A DNA stretch of 64,000 nucleotides from Paractinoplanes deccanensis (GTDB lineage: Bacteria; Actinomycetota; Actinomycetes; Mycobacteriales; Micromonosporaceae): positions 1 to 64,000 of the forward strand of contig NZ_BOMI01000123.1 in NCBI RefSeq assembly GCF_016862115.1, written 5' to 3'. A program made the translations under genes and the position numbers. Shown piece after piece: positions 1 through 8,274 of this stretch (within the stretch, counting starts at the first letter, position 1; every line of letters begins with the position of its first letter). Below the pieces are notes generated by a model. It was not told where the DNA came from. It saw nothing but the letters and a program-made list of their open reading frames with translations, and ran no database searches.

Positions 1-37
1 GGCGTGGCGGCGCGGCAGCGCGGCGGGACGACGTGGC

Positions 38-200
38 GGGGTGGTGGCGTGGCGTAGCGGGGTGGTGGCGTGGCGTAGCGGGGTGGCGGCGGGACGGCGG
101 GGCGTGGCGGCGGGGCGTGGCGGCGGGGCGGGGTGGCCACGCGGCGGGGTGGCCACGCGGCGGGGTGGCCACGCGGCGGGACGGCGTGGCGGGACAGCGT
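38..200. repeat. G-rich short tandem repeats
   Basis: The top strand is strongly G-rich and built from short direct repeats. A 21-bp unit starts at 41 and again at 62, and three exact head-to-tail copies of the 16-bp unit GTGGCCACGCGGCGGG occupy 133-180. Frames are open in several phases only because of composition; I see no credible start or ribosome binding site. From about 200 to the hairpin at 358 I see no gene. Confidence 0.7.
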
Positions 201-357
201 GGCGGGGTGGCGGGAGGGCGTGACGGCGCGGCGACGGGGCGGCGCGGCGAATGCCACCGCAAAGGCCGAAGGCCAAGCAACCGCAAGCGAGCAAGACCGG
301 CGCAACCACCGCACCGTGGGGGTCTGGGGGGTCGCCCCCCAGGCAGATATGCGAAAT

Positions 358-390
358 GACCCCTGTCAGCGCACTCCGCTGACAGGGGTC
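358..390 (-). terminator. Hairpin terminator after tRNA-Glu
   Basis: A perfect 14-bp inverted repeat (arms 358-371 and 377-390, 5-nt loop) lies 11 bp past the 3' end of the tRNA-Glu gene, with a short T-rich stretch following on the minus strand. It most likely ends the tRNA transcript. Confidence 0.75.
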
Positions 391-401
391 ACCCCAAAAT
401 G

Positions 402-474
402 TAGCCCCGAAGGGATTCGAACCCTCGCTACCGCCTTGAGAGGGCGGCGTCCTAGGCCGCTAGACGACGGGGCC
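402..474 (-). tRNA. tRNA-Glu (anticodon CTC)
   Basis: A complete 73-nt cloverleaf reads on the minus strand. The acceptor arm is GGCCCCG / CGGGGCT with discriminator A, the anticodon stem CCGCC/GGCGG presents CTC, and the T-loop is GGTTCGAATCC. No CCA is encoded. The tRNA-Gln gene lies 100 bp upstream in the same orientation, so the two may be co-transcribed. Confidence 0.95.
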
Positions 475-574
475 AGGACTTGCTTTGTACTGCTTTGTGC
501 TTCCGCTCTCGCGTTTGCGACGGGCCGAACTCTATCAGAAGTCCAGCGCCGCCTCTCCCGCGGGAGTGTCAGCG

Positions 575-646
575 CTGGGGTACCAGGACTCGAACCTAGA
601 CTAACTGAACCAGAATCAGTCGGGCTGCCAATTACCCCATACCCCA
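575..646 (-). tRNA. tRNA-Gln (anticodon CTG)
   Basis: A complete 72-nt cloverleaf reads on the minus strand. The acceptor arm is TGGGGTA / TACCCCA with discriminator G, the anticodon loop is TTCTGGT (anticodon CTG), and the T-arm is GGTTCGAGTCC. In organisms without GlnRS this tRNA is first charged with Glu and then amidated by GatCAB, whose three genes are at the right end of this window. Confidence 0.95.
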
Positions 647-734
647 TTGGCCTGGCCTCTTGGCTTTCGCCTCGTTGCCGTGCCGAGAAAGAACTCTACC
701 TGACCCCCGGTTGGCCAACAAATCGGGTTCCGGG

Positions 735-1532
735 TCAGCGGAAGATCTCCTGGTGGCGGCGGGCCCATTGCTCGTAGGTGAGGGCGGGCCGGCCGGTGAG
801 GTCGGCGACGGTGGTGACGGCCGGTTGGGGGTGGCCGCGGGAGGCGGCGAGGCCGTCGAGGTACCACTGGGCGTAGTCACCCATGGCCTGTTCGAACTGG
901 GCGAGGGCTTCGCCGGGTGGCAGTTCGATGTAGGTCAGGTCACGGCCGAGGGCTCGGCCGATGGCGGCGACCTTTTCGCGGCGGGTGAGGGTTTCGGGGC
1001 CGGTGAGCTCGTACGACTTGCCGTCGTGGCCTTCTTCGAGGATCACTCGTGCGGCGACGGCGGCGATGTCTTCCTGGGCGATGGCCGCGTTGGCGACGTC
1101 GCCGTAGGCGTCGCGGACTTCGTCGCCGGCGCGGATCTGGGCGGCCCAGATGCCGGCGTTGGCCATGAACTCGCCGGGTTCGAGGTGGGTGTGGGGCAGG
1201 CCGGAGGCTTCGACGGCGTCTTCGATGGCCTGCCAGTGGTCGCCTTTGGCGCCGGCGAGGTCGACGATGCGCCCGACGCCGGCTTCGGCGGCCAGCCGGC
1301 AGGTTTCCCTCGCCGTGGGGATGTGGGGAGCGAGGTACATCACGTCGACGCCGGCGAAGGGGATCGCCTCGGGGCGCCCTACGAAGCCTCGGACCACTTC
1401 GACGCTGTCGGGCAGGGCCGCGCGGGCGGGGTCGACGGTGAGGGCTCTCACATCGTCGGCGCCGAGGGCCAGGAGTTCGTCGACGACCATCCGGCCGATG
1501 TTTCCGGTGGCGCCGGTGACGAGGATCTTCAT
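735..1532 (-). CDS. NmrA-like NAD(P)-binding reductase
   Basis: The 265-residue protein opens with a Rossmann dinucleotide motif, MKILVTGATGNIGRMVVDEL, typical of atypical short-chain dehydrogenases of the NmrA / quinone oxidoreductase-2 type. These are soluble NAD(P)H-dependent reductases or redox-sensing regulators. The ATG at 1532 was chosen because the Rossmann motif begins there; the upstream extension runs into the regulator gene. It is transcribed divergently from the TetR gene at 1579 across a 46-bp gap holding an inverted repeat, so TetR control is likely. The substrate cannot be read from sequence. Confidence 0.85.
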   Translation of the reverse strand: MKILVTGATGNIGRMVVDELLALGADDVRALTVDPARAALPDSVEVVRGFVGRPEAIPFAGVDVMYLAPHIPTARETCRLAAEAGVGRIVDLAGAKGDHWQAIEDAVEASGLPHTHLEPGEFMANAGIWAAQIRAGDEVRDAYGDVANAAIAQEDIAAVAARVILEEGHDGKSYELTGPETLTRREKVAAIGRALGRDLTYIELPPGEALAQFEQAMGDYAQWYLDGLAASRGHPQPAVTTVADLTGRPALTYEQWARRHQEIFR

Positions 1533-1541
1533 TACCTTACC

Positions 1542-1566
1542 CCCTACGGAAACTCTTTCCCGTAGG
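1542..1566. promoter_or_regulatory. Inverted-repeat operator between reductase and TetR genes
   Basis: CCCTACGG and CCGTAGGG form a perfect 8-bp inverted repeat with a 9-bp spacer, filling much of the 46-bp gap between two divergent starts. Size and position are typical of a TetR-family operator; binding by the adjacent TetR protein is an inference. Confidence 0.6.
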
Positions 1567-1578
1567 GTATACGGAATC

Positions 1579-2313
1579 ATGGAGGAATTCAGCCCGCGGA
1601 TCCTTCCGCTGCTCTGGAGGCGTTCGGCGCCGGCGCGCAAGGCGGTCGGCCGCCCGCCGAGGCTCACGGTCGACGCCGTGGTGGACACCGGCATCCGGAT
1701 CGCCGACGCCGAGGGCCTGGAGGCGGCCTCGATGGCCCGTGTGGCGAGCGAGCTGTCGGTCGCGACAATGAGCCTTTACACGTACGTGCCGTCCCGGCCC
1801 GAGCTGGCCGACCTGATGGTGGACGAGGTGCTCGGCCGCCGGGAGCTGCGAAGCGAGGGCCCTTGGCGGGAGCGGATCCGGCGGTACGCCGAGCAGACGT
1901 TCGCGATGTACCGGGCGCACCCCTGGCTGGCGCGGGTGTCGCAGCACCGGCCGCCGATCGGGCCGGGCATGCTGGCCGAGCGCGAGTTCGTGATCGCCGC
2001 CGTCGCCGAGGTGGGTCTGCCGACCGGGATGGTGAACACGGCGGCCCTGACCGTGTCGAGCTGGGTCACCTCGGCGGCGCGGGGCGAGGCGGAGAGCATC
2101 CTGCTGCGCCGGTCGACCGGGCTCGGCAACGACGACTGGTGGCTCCAGCGCAACGAGCTGTGGGAGAAGTGGTTCGACGTCGAGGCGCATCCGGCGATGA
2201 CCGCGCTGTGGAACGCGGGCGGCTTCGACCGGGGCGCCGACGAGCAAGCCCAGGACGCGTACGCGTACGGCCTGGGCTTGCTCTTGGAAGGCATCGAGAG
2301 GTCAGTCGAGTGA
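1579..2313 (+). CDS. TetR/AcrR family transcriptional regulator
   Basis: A 244-residue regulator. After a basic stretch ending GRPPRLT, the N-terminal helix-turn-helix is recognisable (VDAVVDTGIRIADAEGL, then MARVASELSVATMSLYTYV at about residues 55-75). The remaining ~150 residues are a helical ligand-binding domain, with the WF/DV-rich segment seen in TetR_C-type regulators. The ATG at 1579 gives an N-terminal tail of about 20 residues before the DNA-binding domain; a later start is possible. It probably controls itself and the divergent reductase. Its 3' end overlaps the next, convergent gene by 12 bp. Confidence 0.85.
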   Translation: MEEFSPRILPLLWRRSAPARKAVGRPPRLTVDAVVDTGIRIADAEGLEAASMARVASELSVATMSLYTYVPSRPELADLMVDEVLGRRELRSEGPWRERIRRYAEQTFAMYRAHPWLARVSQHRPPIGPGMLAEREFVIAAVAEVGLPTGMVNTAALTVSSWVTSAARGEAESILLRRSTGLGNDDWWLQRNELWEKWFDVEAHPAMTALWNAGGFDRGADEQAQDAYAYGLGLLLEGIERSVE

Positions 2314-3093
2314 GACGACCGGATTGCGGAGCTCGCCGATGCCCTGGATGCTCACCGAGACGGTGTCGCCGGACGTGATCTCGCTGACGCCCGCCGGGGT
2401 GCCGGTGAGGATGATGTCGCCGGGCAGCAGGGTCATGACGTGCGACACGTATGACACGAGGGTCGGCACGTCGAAGACCATGTCCTTGGTGCGGCCGATC
2501 TGGCGCACCTCCATGGCGTCGGGGTTGCGGCCGACCTCGCAGCGGATCTCGAGGTCGCTGACGTCGAGGCCGGTGACGATCCACGGGCCGATCGGGCAGA
2601 ACGAGTCGAAGCCCTTGGCCCGGGTCCACTGCGGGTCGCTGCGCTGCAGGTCGCGGGCGGTGACGTCGTTGCCGATGGTGTAGCCGAAGATCGCCTTTTC
2701 GGCGCCGGCCCGGTCGACGCGGCGGGCGCCGGTCGCGCCGATCACGACGGCGAGCTCGGCCTCCTCCTCGACGCGCTGCGACTGCGGGGGGAGCCGGATC
2801 GCGTCGTTCGGGCCGATCACGGAGGTGGACGGCTTGATGAAGATCAGCGGCTCCTTGGGCACCTCGTTGCCGAGCTCGGCGGCGTGGTCGGCGTAGTTGC
2901 GGCCGACACCGATGACCTTGCTGGAGAAGATCGGGGCGAGCAGCCGGACGTCGGCGAGGGCCCATCGCTGGCCGGTGAAGCGGACCTCCTCGAACGGCAG
3001 CGAGGAAATCTCGGCGATGGTCAGGCCGGACGCGTCACCCTCGACGACGCCGAAGGAGACCCCACCTGCATGGACAAAACGGGCGAAACGCAC
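2302..3093 (-). CDS. Fumarylacetoacetate hydrolase family protein
   Basis: A 263-residue enzyme of the FAH / 2-hydroxyhepta-2,4-diene-1,7-dioate isomerase superfamily. Visible signatures are KVIGVGRNYADHAAELG, the acidic metal ligands in EEEAELAVVIG, the YTIGNDVTARDLQ loop and LLPGDIILTGTPAGV near the C-terminus. These Mg2+-dependent soluble enzymes cleave or isomerise beta-diketo acids in aromatic catabolism; some are oxaloacetate or acylpyruvate hydrolases. The GTG start is supported by AGGAG five bases upstream. It follows the XRE gene by 40 bp and may be the last gene of the ABC transporter operon. Confidence 0.88.
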   Translation of the reverse strand: MRFARFVHAGGVSFGVVEGDASGLTIAEISSLPFEEVRFTGQRWALADVRLLAPIFSSKVIGVGRNYADHAAELGNEVPKEPLIFIKPSTSVIGPNDAIRLPPQSQRVEEEAELAVVIGATGARRVDRAGAEKAIFGYTIGNDVTARDLQRSDPQWTRAKGFDSFCPIGPWIVTGLDVSDLEIRCEVGRNPDAMEVRQIGRTKDMVFDVPTLVSYVSHVMTLLPGDIILTGTPAGVSEITSGDTVSVSIQGIGELRNPVVSLD

Positions 3094-3133
3094 GATGATC
3101 TCCTGTTCGCGGCTGTAGAGCTTCCCTCGAAAT

Positions 3134-3388
3134 CTACGCCGGGCGCTGCACGTCGTCCGCCGTCGCACCGAGACGGGGAAACGGGTCGAGCGAGAAGACC
3201 ACCTCGACCGGGACCTCGAAGTACCGGCCGATCTTGAGGGCCAGGTGGAGGCTCGGGCTGAACTCGCCGCGCTCGATGTAGCCCACGGTCTGGTAGTGGA
3301 CCCCGACGGCGTCGGCGAGCTGCCGCCGCGAGATGCCGCGCTCGGCGCGCAGCATCGCGATCCGGTTGTACGTGACCTCGTTGCCCAA
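3134..3388 (-). CDS. Small XRE-type transcriptional regulator
   Basis: An 84-residue protein that is essentially one Cro/CI helix-turn-helix: ISRRQLADAVGVHYQTVGYIERGEFSPSLHLALKIGRYF, followed by VPVEVVFSLD. This is the compact regulator often found inside ABC-transporter operons. The start appears to be TTG, 4 bp after the permease stop codon, which implies translational coupling. It is probably an autoregulator of the upstream exporter genes. Confidence 0.82.
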   Translation of the reverse strand: MGNEVTYNRIAMLRAERGISRRQLADAVGVHYQTVGYIERGEFSPSLHLALKIGRYFEVPVEVVFSLDPFPRLGATADDVQRPA

Positions 3389-3392
3389 TGTC

Positions 3393-4231
3393 CTACCGCC
3401 CGACCGTGCTCATCATCCGCTCGCGCCGCGCCGCGACGGCCGAACCGGACTCGCGGCGCGCCATCCGCCGCAGCAGCGCCGGCGCCAGCGCGAGGCCCAC
3501 GACCGCCCAGGCCGCCAGCACGCCGAACGTCTCCAGCTGACGCCAGGAGTCGCCCAGCTCGACCGAGGCTAACGCGTCGGGCAGGAACGCCGACCGCATG
3601 CCCAGCCCGAGCCAGTAGATCGGGAAGACCTGGGCGATGCCCTGGATCCAGCCGGGCAGCGGGCTGATCGGGTAGAAGACGCCGGAGATCGCGATCACCC
3701 CGAAGATCGGCAACATGATCACCGGGAAGGCGCGCGGGCTCTCGAAGATCGAGCCCAGCGCCGCGCCGATCGGCATCGTGGCCAGCAGCGCCAGCGGCAT
3801 CAGCCAGAGCAGGGTCAGCCAGCCGCTCGGGCCGACCTCGAGCCCCTCGACCAGGAAGGCGCCGGGGATCAGCACGGCGATCAGGGACACCAGCGTCATG
3901 CCGCCGACCGCGACCACCTTGCCGACCAGGTAGCTGCTCATCCCGTTCGGCGTGGCCTTGGCCCGCAGCAGCGTGCCGTCCTCGCGCTCCACGACCAGCA
4001 GCTGCGCGATGGTGATCAGGCCGCCGAAGGCCAGGTTCATGCCGAGCATGCCGGGCAGGGCGCTGGCGCCGAGCGAGAAGTCGGTGCCGGGGACGGTGGC
4101 GCCGCGCATGAAGATGAGCACGCCGAGCAGCAGCACCGTCGGGAACAGGTAGCCCCAGAGGTCGAGCGGGGTGGTCAGCGTGTGGCGCAGCTCGATGAGG
4201 CCGCGGGACACACCGTTCCTCAGCGTCTCGG

Positions 4232-4235
<4 letters not shown>
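3393..4235 (-). CDS. ABC-2 type transporter permease
   Basis: A 280-residue integral membrane protein with about six hydrophobic segments, beginning LWGYLFPTVLLLGVLIFM and ending in a basic tail. The arrangement fits the ABC-2 permease family (drug or lipid exporters such as DrrB). Its ATG overlaps the stop region of the ATPase gene by 4 bp, and the XRE gene follows after 4 bp, so the three form a tight operon. The transported substrate is not evident. Confidence 0.85.
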
Positions 4236-5167
<932 letters not shown>

Positions 5168-5187
5168 GTCCGGGACGTTATCAAGGA

Positions 5188-5205
5188 TGTAGTAGATGTA
5201 CTACA
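5188..5205. promoter_or_regulatory. Perfect dyad TGTAGTA-N4-TACTACA upstream of ABC operon
   Basis: TGTAGTA and TACTACA are exact 7-bp inverted arms around GATG, 21 bp upstream of the ATPase start. The shape resembles YtrA-type GntR operators, but no GntR gene is nearby; the operon's own regulator is of XRE type. The region from here to 5341 otherwise shows only promoter-like, locally AT-richer sequence. Confidence 0.6.
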
Positions 5206-5341
5206 CCTATGAGCATTTCTATGGTGTCGGAAAATTTAACGATCCGAATTGAACTGATATGCCCGGAGTGAGCACCGTGGCGCGGCTCATTAGCGCGTGA
5301 CGGTGATCGTGTTGATCGCTTCGGCTGGATACGCTGGTGCG

Positions 5342-6283
5342 ATGGGGATCAAGCAGGTGAGGACGCTCACCACGACGCTGCCCTCGGTCACCTGGATTCC
5401 CCTCGCCCGAGCGCACGCCGAGCGCGCCGACGAGATGACCGCGGGCCACCGCGCCCGCCGTGCCACCGGCGAGAAACACGCCATCGAAGACTTTCTGTAC
5501 GACTACTACGGCACCCGCCCGTCGGTGCTGCGCCGCTGGCACCCCGGCGTCGGCACCGGGCTCTCCCCCGCGCCCGACGGCGTGGCCGAGCACGCGGCGT
5601 GGAAGTTCTACATGACCTACCCCGACGGGGTGGTGACCCTCGACGAGGTCGCCTTCATGCACGCGCGCGGCGAGAGCGTGCGCTACATCCACGGCCTGCT
5701 GACGGCGACCGCGTCGCGGCCGGTGTTCTCGGGCTGCTTCGGGCTGCACGAGTGGGCGATGGTCTACCGCGACCCCGAGCATCGCCACCCGCTGCCGCTG
5801 CGCCTGGGCCAGGCCGAGACCGACCGGGTGGTCGAGCAGCACCCGATCCGGTGCACCCACTACGACGCGTTCCGCTTCTTCACCCCCGAGGCGGTCGGGC
5901 TCAACCGGCTCCAGCCCACCCGCGCCACCCAGGTCGACCTCGACCAGCCCGGCTGCCTGCACGCCGCGATGGACGTGCACAAGTGGGCGACCAAGCTCGG
6001 CCCCGCGGTCCCCGGCGCGCTCGCGCTCGACTGTTTCGCTCTTGCGGGTGACATCCGGCTCCTCGACATGCAGGCGAGTCCGTACGATTTGTCGTCCTAC
6101 GGCCACGAACCGGTGAAGATCGAAACCCCCGAGGGCAAGGCCGAGTACGTGGCCCGCCAGCGCGAGTTCGCCCGGCGGGCCGCGGCCCTGCGCGCCCGCC
6201 TGATCCGCGTCTGCGAGGAGCTCCTCGGCCCCGAGGACGCCGCCCGCAACCGCGAGGCGGTCGCACCCTTCAACCATCGCTGA
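5342..6283 (+). CDS. Conserved actinobacterial protein, often named 3-methyladenine DNA glycosylase
   Basis: A 313-residue protein. It carries a segment GEKHAIEDFLYDYYGTRPSVLRRWHPG-type (read in two parts at about residues 45-72) that I recognise from a large actinobacterial family commonly labelled 3-methyladenine DNA glycosylase. I see no helix-hairpin-helix or other glycosylase catalytic motif, so that label should be treated with caution. It is rich in His, Trp and Tyr and looks soluble. ATG 5342 was chosen because a TACGCT -10-like element lies 6 bp upstream, suggesting a leaderless transcript; no Shine-Dalgarno is seen. Its end overlaps the convergent gene by 14 bp. Confidence 0.7.
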   Translation: MGIKQVRTLTTTLPSVTWIPLARAHAERADEMTAGHRARRATGEKHAIEDFLYDYYGTRPSVLRRWHPGVGTGLSPAPDGVAEHAAWKFYMTYPDGVVTLDEVAFMHARGESVRYIHGLLTATASRPVFSGCFGLHEWAMVYRDPEHRHPLPLRLGQAETDRVVEQHPIRCTHYDAFRFFTPEAVGLNRLQPTRATQVDLDQPGCLHAAMDVHKWATKLGPAVPGALALDCFALAGDIRLLDMQASPYDLSSYGHEPVKIETPEGKAEYVARQREFARRAAALRARLIRVCEELLGPEDAARNREAVAPFNHR

Positions 6284-6527
6284 GCGGCTCATCCCCGTCC
6301 GGGGCGAGCCCCTCGGCGGCGGGGCGCAGACCGGAGATCTGCACGAATATGGAGCGGCGCTCCAGCGCATCGCCGACCTCGTCGAGCTCGTAACCATCGA
6401 TCCAGACCCACCCGGCGTACGTCTGCCAGTCGTGGACACAGATGACCCGGAACCGGATCGGCGTCACGAATTGCACGCTTGCCGACCGGCCCACACTCAG
6501 CACATCCCCAGGTTGAGGCAGCATCAC
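6270..6527 (-). CDS. Conserved hypothetical protein, small
   Basis: An 85-residue soluble protein with a central segment FVTPIRFRVICVHDWQTYAG followed by WVWIDGYELDEVGDALERRS. I recognise this pattern from short actinobacterial proteins of unknown function. It has no signal peptide, membrane segment or catalytic motif that I can name. It converges on the preceding gene with a 14-bp overlap and starts opposite the XRE gene at 6638. Confidence 0.65.
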   Translation of the reverse strand: MMLPQPGDVLSVGRSASVQFVTPIRFRVICVHDWQTYAGWVWIDGYELDEVGDALERRSIFVQISGLRPAAEGLAPDGDEPLSDG

Positions 6528-6563
6528 ACAGGACCCTCACTCCACATCGGACTAGGCGAGGGA

Positions 6564-6622
6564 CTATAGTCGCGCAAGCAGTTGGCGCGTGTTGCCAAAG
6601 TCAACGCGCGAATTGGCAACAC
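6564..6622 (+). promoter_or_regulatory. Promoter and operator region of XRE gene
   Basis: GACTATAGTC, a perfect 10-bp palindrome containing a TATAGT -10-like box, lies around 6562-6571. A perfect 10-bp inverted repeat follows, GTGTTGCCAA (6589-6598) and TTGGCAACAC (6613-6622), 16 bp before the XRE start codon. Autoregulation by the XRE protein is the simplest reading. Confidence 0.5.
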
Positions 6623-6637
6623 CATCGAGGAGGCGCT

Positions 6638-7159
6638 GTGGAATCATTCGGCCAGACCGCCCGGCGGCTACGCGGCGATCGCCCGCTGAGAGAGGCCGCC
6701 CGCGAGGCCCACATCGACCCGGGTCATCTCTCGCGCCTCGAGCGGGACATGCGCTCCCCGACCCTCGCCGTCGCACGTGCGCTGGACGACCTCTACGGCG
6801 CGAAGGGCGAACTCGTGGCGGTCGCCGATCTCTCCCCCGCCGCCCGGCGCCTACTGGCCGTCCTCGGCCGTCCGCCGGCGCCGCTGAGCGCGACCGATGA
6901 CGAATGGCGCGGCTCAGCGCGAACAGCTGAGGACAGCGCGGACGTCGGCCGCCGATCGGCAACGGATCAGCCGCGACTCGGACGAGGCGAGGAACAGGGC
7001 CAGCGTTCGGGTGCTGTTGGCACTGTCGCGGGCGGCGAGATCGGCCGGGGTGGCGGCGGGGCGTGTGCGGTAAGCGCGGGCGCCCCGGGCAACGCGGCGG
7101 ATCGAGGCAAGGTCCCAGTCGTCGCCGCCGCGGAGGCGGTGGACGGCCGCTCGGCGTAG
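6638..7159 (+). CDS. XRE-family regulator with odd C-terminal extension
   Basis: A 173-residue reading frame. Residues 1-90 hold a clear helix-turn-helix (LREAAREAHIDPGHLSRLER) and the AVARALDDLYGAKGEL dimerisation-like tail. The GTG start follows the strong binding site GAGGAGGCGCT. From about residue 92 the frame becomes Gly/Arg/Ala-rich and lies entirely antisense to the kinase-like gene at 6914-7471, so this C-terminal half looks like read-through rather than an evolved domain. A frameshift or lost stop near 6900 is possible. Confidence 0.65.
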   Translation: MESFGQTARRLRGDRPLREAAREAHIDPGHLSRLERDMRSPTLAVARALDDLYGAKGELVAVADLSPAARRLLAVLGRPPAPLSATDDEWRGSARTAEDSADVGRRSATDQPRLGRGEEQGQRSGAVGTVAGGEIGRGGGGACAVSAGAPGNAADRGKVPVVAAAEAVDGRSA

Positions 7160-7471
7160 GACCCGCGGCACGGCGACGAAGGCGGGCAGATCCAGCCAGA
7201 CGACGGTGTCGGCGGCGTCGCGCAGCGGTGCAGTCCAGCCCGCGTAGAGACCGTCGGCCACCCAGCCGGCGGTGGCCGGCAGGATCTGGGCGGCCACGAG
7301 GCGACGCTCGGCGGGTACGCGGGTCCACTGCCAGAAAGGGGCGTCCGGGGCAGTCGGCTCGTAGGCGATGCGGTCCAGGTCATGGTGCGGGACGTCGAGA
7401 GTGGCGCTCAGACGGCGCGCGAGGGTGGTCTTGCCCGTGCCAGGGCCACCCACCACCAGAACACGCCGCAT
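6914..7471 (-). CDS. P-loop nucleotide kinase-like protein
   Basis: A 185-residue soluble protein starting MRRVLVVGGPGTGKTTLARR, a textbook Walker A at residues 9-16, followed by LDVPHHDLDRIAYEP and VVWLDLPAFVAVPRVLRRA. This pattern belongs to adenylate-kinase-like P-loop proteins of unknown substrate. ATG 7471 was chosen because the P-loop begins immediately after it. It is the last gene of a run arfB, small membrane protein, kinase, with gaps of 25 and 11 bp. Its last 246 bp are antisense to the XRE frame. Confidence 0.8.
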   Translation of the reverse strand: MRRVLVVGGPGTGKTTLARRLSATLDVPHHDLDRIAYEPTAPDAPFWQWTRVPAERRLVAAQILPATAGWVADGLYAGWTAPLRDAADTVVWLDLPAFVAVPRVLRRAAVHRLRGGDDWDLASIRRVARGARAYRTRPAATPADLAARDSANSTRTLALFLASSESRLIRCRSAADVRAVLSCSR

Positions 7472-7482
7472 GGGCAGGGAGC

Positions 7483-7668
7483 TTACGGTCGCAGACGGGT
7501 GGCCGCGACGAGCATGGTGGTTGCGATCAGAGCGCAGACAGCGACCAGACCGGCGAGGACTGCGCGGTCGCCCAGGCCGAGGATGACGGCCAGCATGAGG
7601 ATCGCGGTGATGCTGCATGTGAAGCTGCCGCCGGCGACCAGGGCGGCGGCGAGTCGGGTCGGGTTCAC
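7483..7668 (-). CDS. Small two-helix membrane protein
   Basis: A 61-residue protein with two hydrophobic stretches (about residues 8-31 and 36-56) separated by a short loop GLGDRAV, ending in a basic tail. It sits between arfB and the kinase-like gene with short gaps and the same orientation, which supports it being expressed. No family is recognised. Confidence 0.5.
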   Translation of the reverse strand: MNPTRLAAALVAGGSFTCSITAILMLAVILGLGDRAVLAGLVAVCALIATTMLVAATRLRP

Positions 7669-7693
7669 CGCTCGATTATCGGGGCAGAAGGGG

Positions 7694-8134
7694 TCAATCC
7701 GAGGGGAAAGACCGGCGGTTCTGCTTGGTCTGGGCGCGGCGCTTCTTGTCAGCGATACGGCGCTCGACCGAGCCGCGCGACGGCCGGGTGGCCTTACGGT
7801 TCTTGGGCGGCGGGGCGACGGCCGAGGCGACCAGCGCGGCCAGGCGCATGACGGCAGCCTCGCGGTTGCGCAACTGGGAGCGAAACTCGGAGGCCGTGAC
7901 CGTCAGCACGCCGTGCACCAGACGATTCGACAGGTAGGCGAGAGCACGTTCCTTGAGAAAGTCGGGCAGAGCCCGCGAGCCGGCCACATCCCAGGACAAC
8001 TCGACCCGCGAGTCGGTGGTGTTCACGCCCTGGCCACCGGGCCCGCTGGAACGCGAGAAGCGCCACGCGAGCTCAGCCGCCGGGATGCTCAGGCGGTCGT
8101 TGACCCGCACGTCCTCTGACACGCCGCCCAGCAT
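7694..8134 (-). CDS. arfB: Peptidyl-tRNA hydrolase ArfB (ribosome rescue)
   Basis: A 146-residue release-factor-like hydrolase. The GGQ-containing motif FSRSSGPGGQGVNTTDSRVE lies near residues 27-46, and the C-terminus is a long basic tail (KNRKATRPSRGSVERRIADKK...) that in ArfB enters the empty mRNA channel. It frees peptide from ribosomes stalled without a stop codon. The start may be ATG 8134 or GTG 8122; the family usually begins close to the second. It is upstream of the small membrane protein and kinase-like genes and diverges from the RloA-like operon. Confidence 0.88.
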   Translation of the reverse strand: MLGGVSEDVRVNDRLSIPAAELAWRFSRSSGPGGQGVNTTDSRVELSWDVAGSRALPDFLKERALAYLSNRLVHGVLTVTASEFRSQLRNREAAVMRLAALVASAVAPPPKNRKATRPSRGSVERRIADKKRRAQTKQNRRSFPSD

Positions 8135-8191
8135 CGCACTCGGCGAGGGCTTCAGCCACTGAGTTCTTGATCGCCACCGACAAATCCCATG

Positions 8192-8205
8192 TGCAGTATG
8201 CTGCA
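8192..8205. promoter_or_regulatory. Imperfect dyad upstream of RloAB-like operon
   Basis: TGCAGTATGCTGCA is a 14-bp palindrome with only its central positions mismatched, in the 140-bp gap between arfB and the RloA-like gene. It could be an operator or part of a promoter; nothing in the sequence identifies the binding protein. Confidence 0.3.
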
Positions 8206-8274
8206 ATCTACTGGCCGAAAGCGTCAGAAGTTGACGCGGATGACACCATACTTGCACGAGCTTGAGGAACAGCC

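Noticed and set aside
402-646. tRNA-linked attachment site for an integrated element
   Set aside because: No integrase and no repeated tRNA 3' end are visible in the window; it could only be judged with sequence to the left.
8231-8260. Promoter TTGACG for the RloA-like gene
   Set aside because: No -10 box was found at 16-18 bp spacing; the closest candidates are only about 12 bp away.
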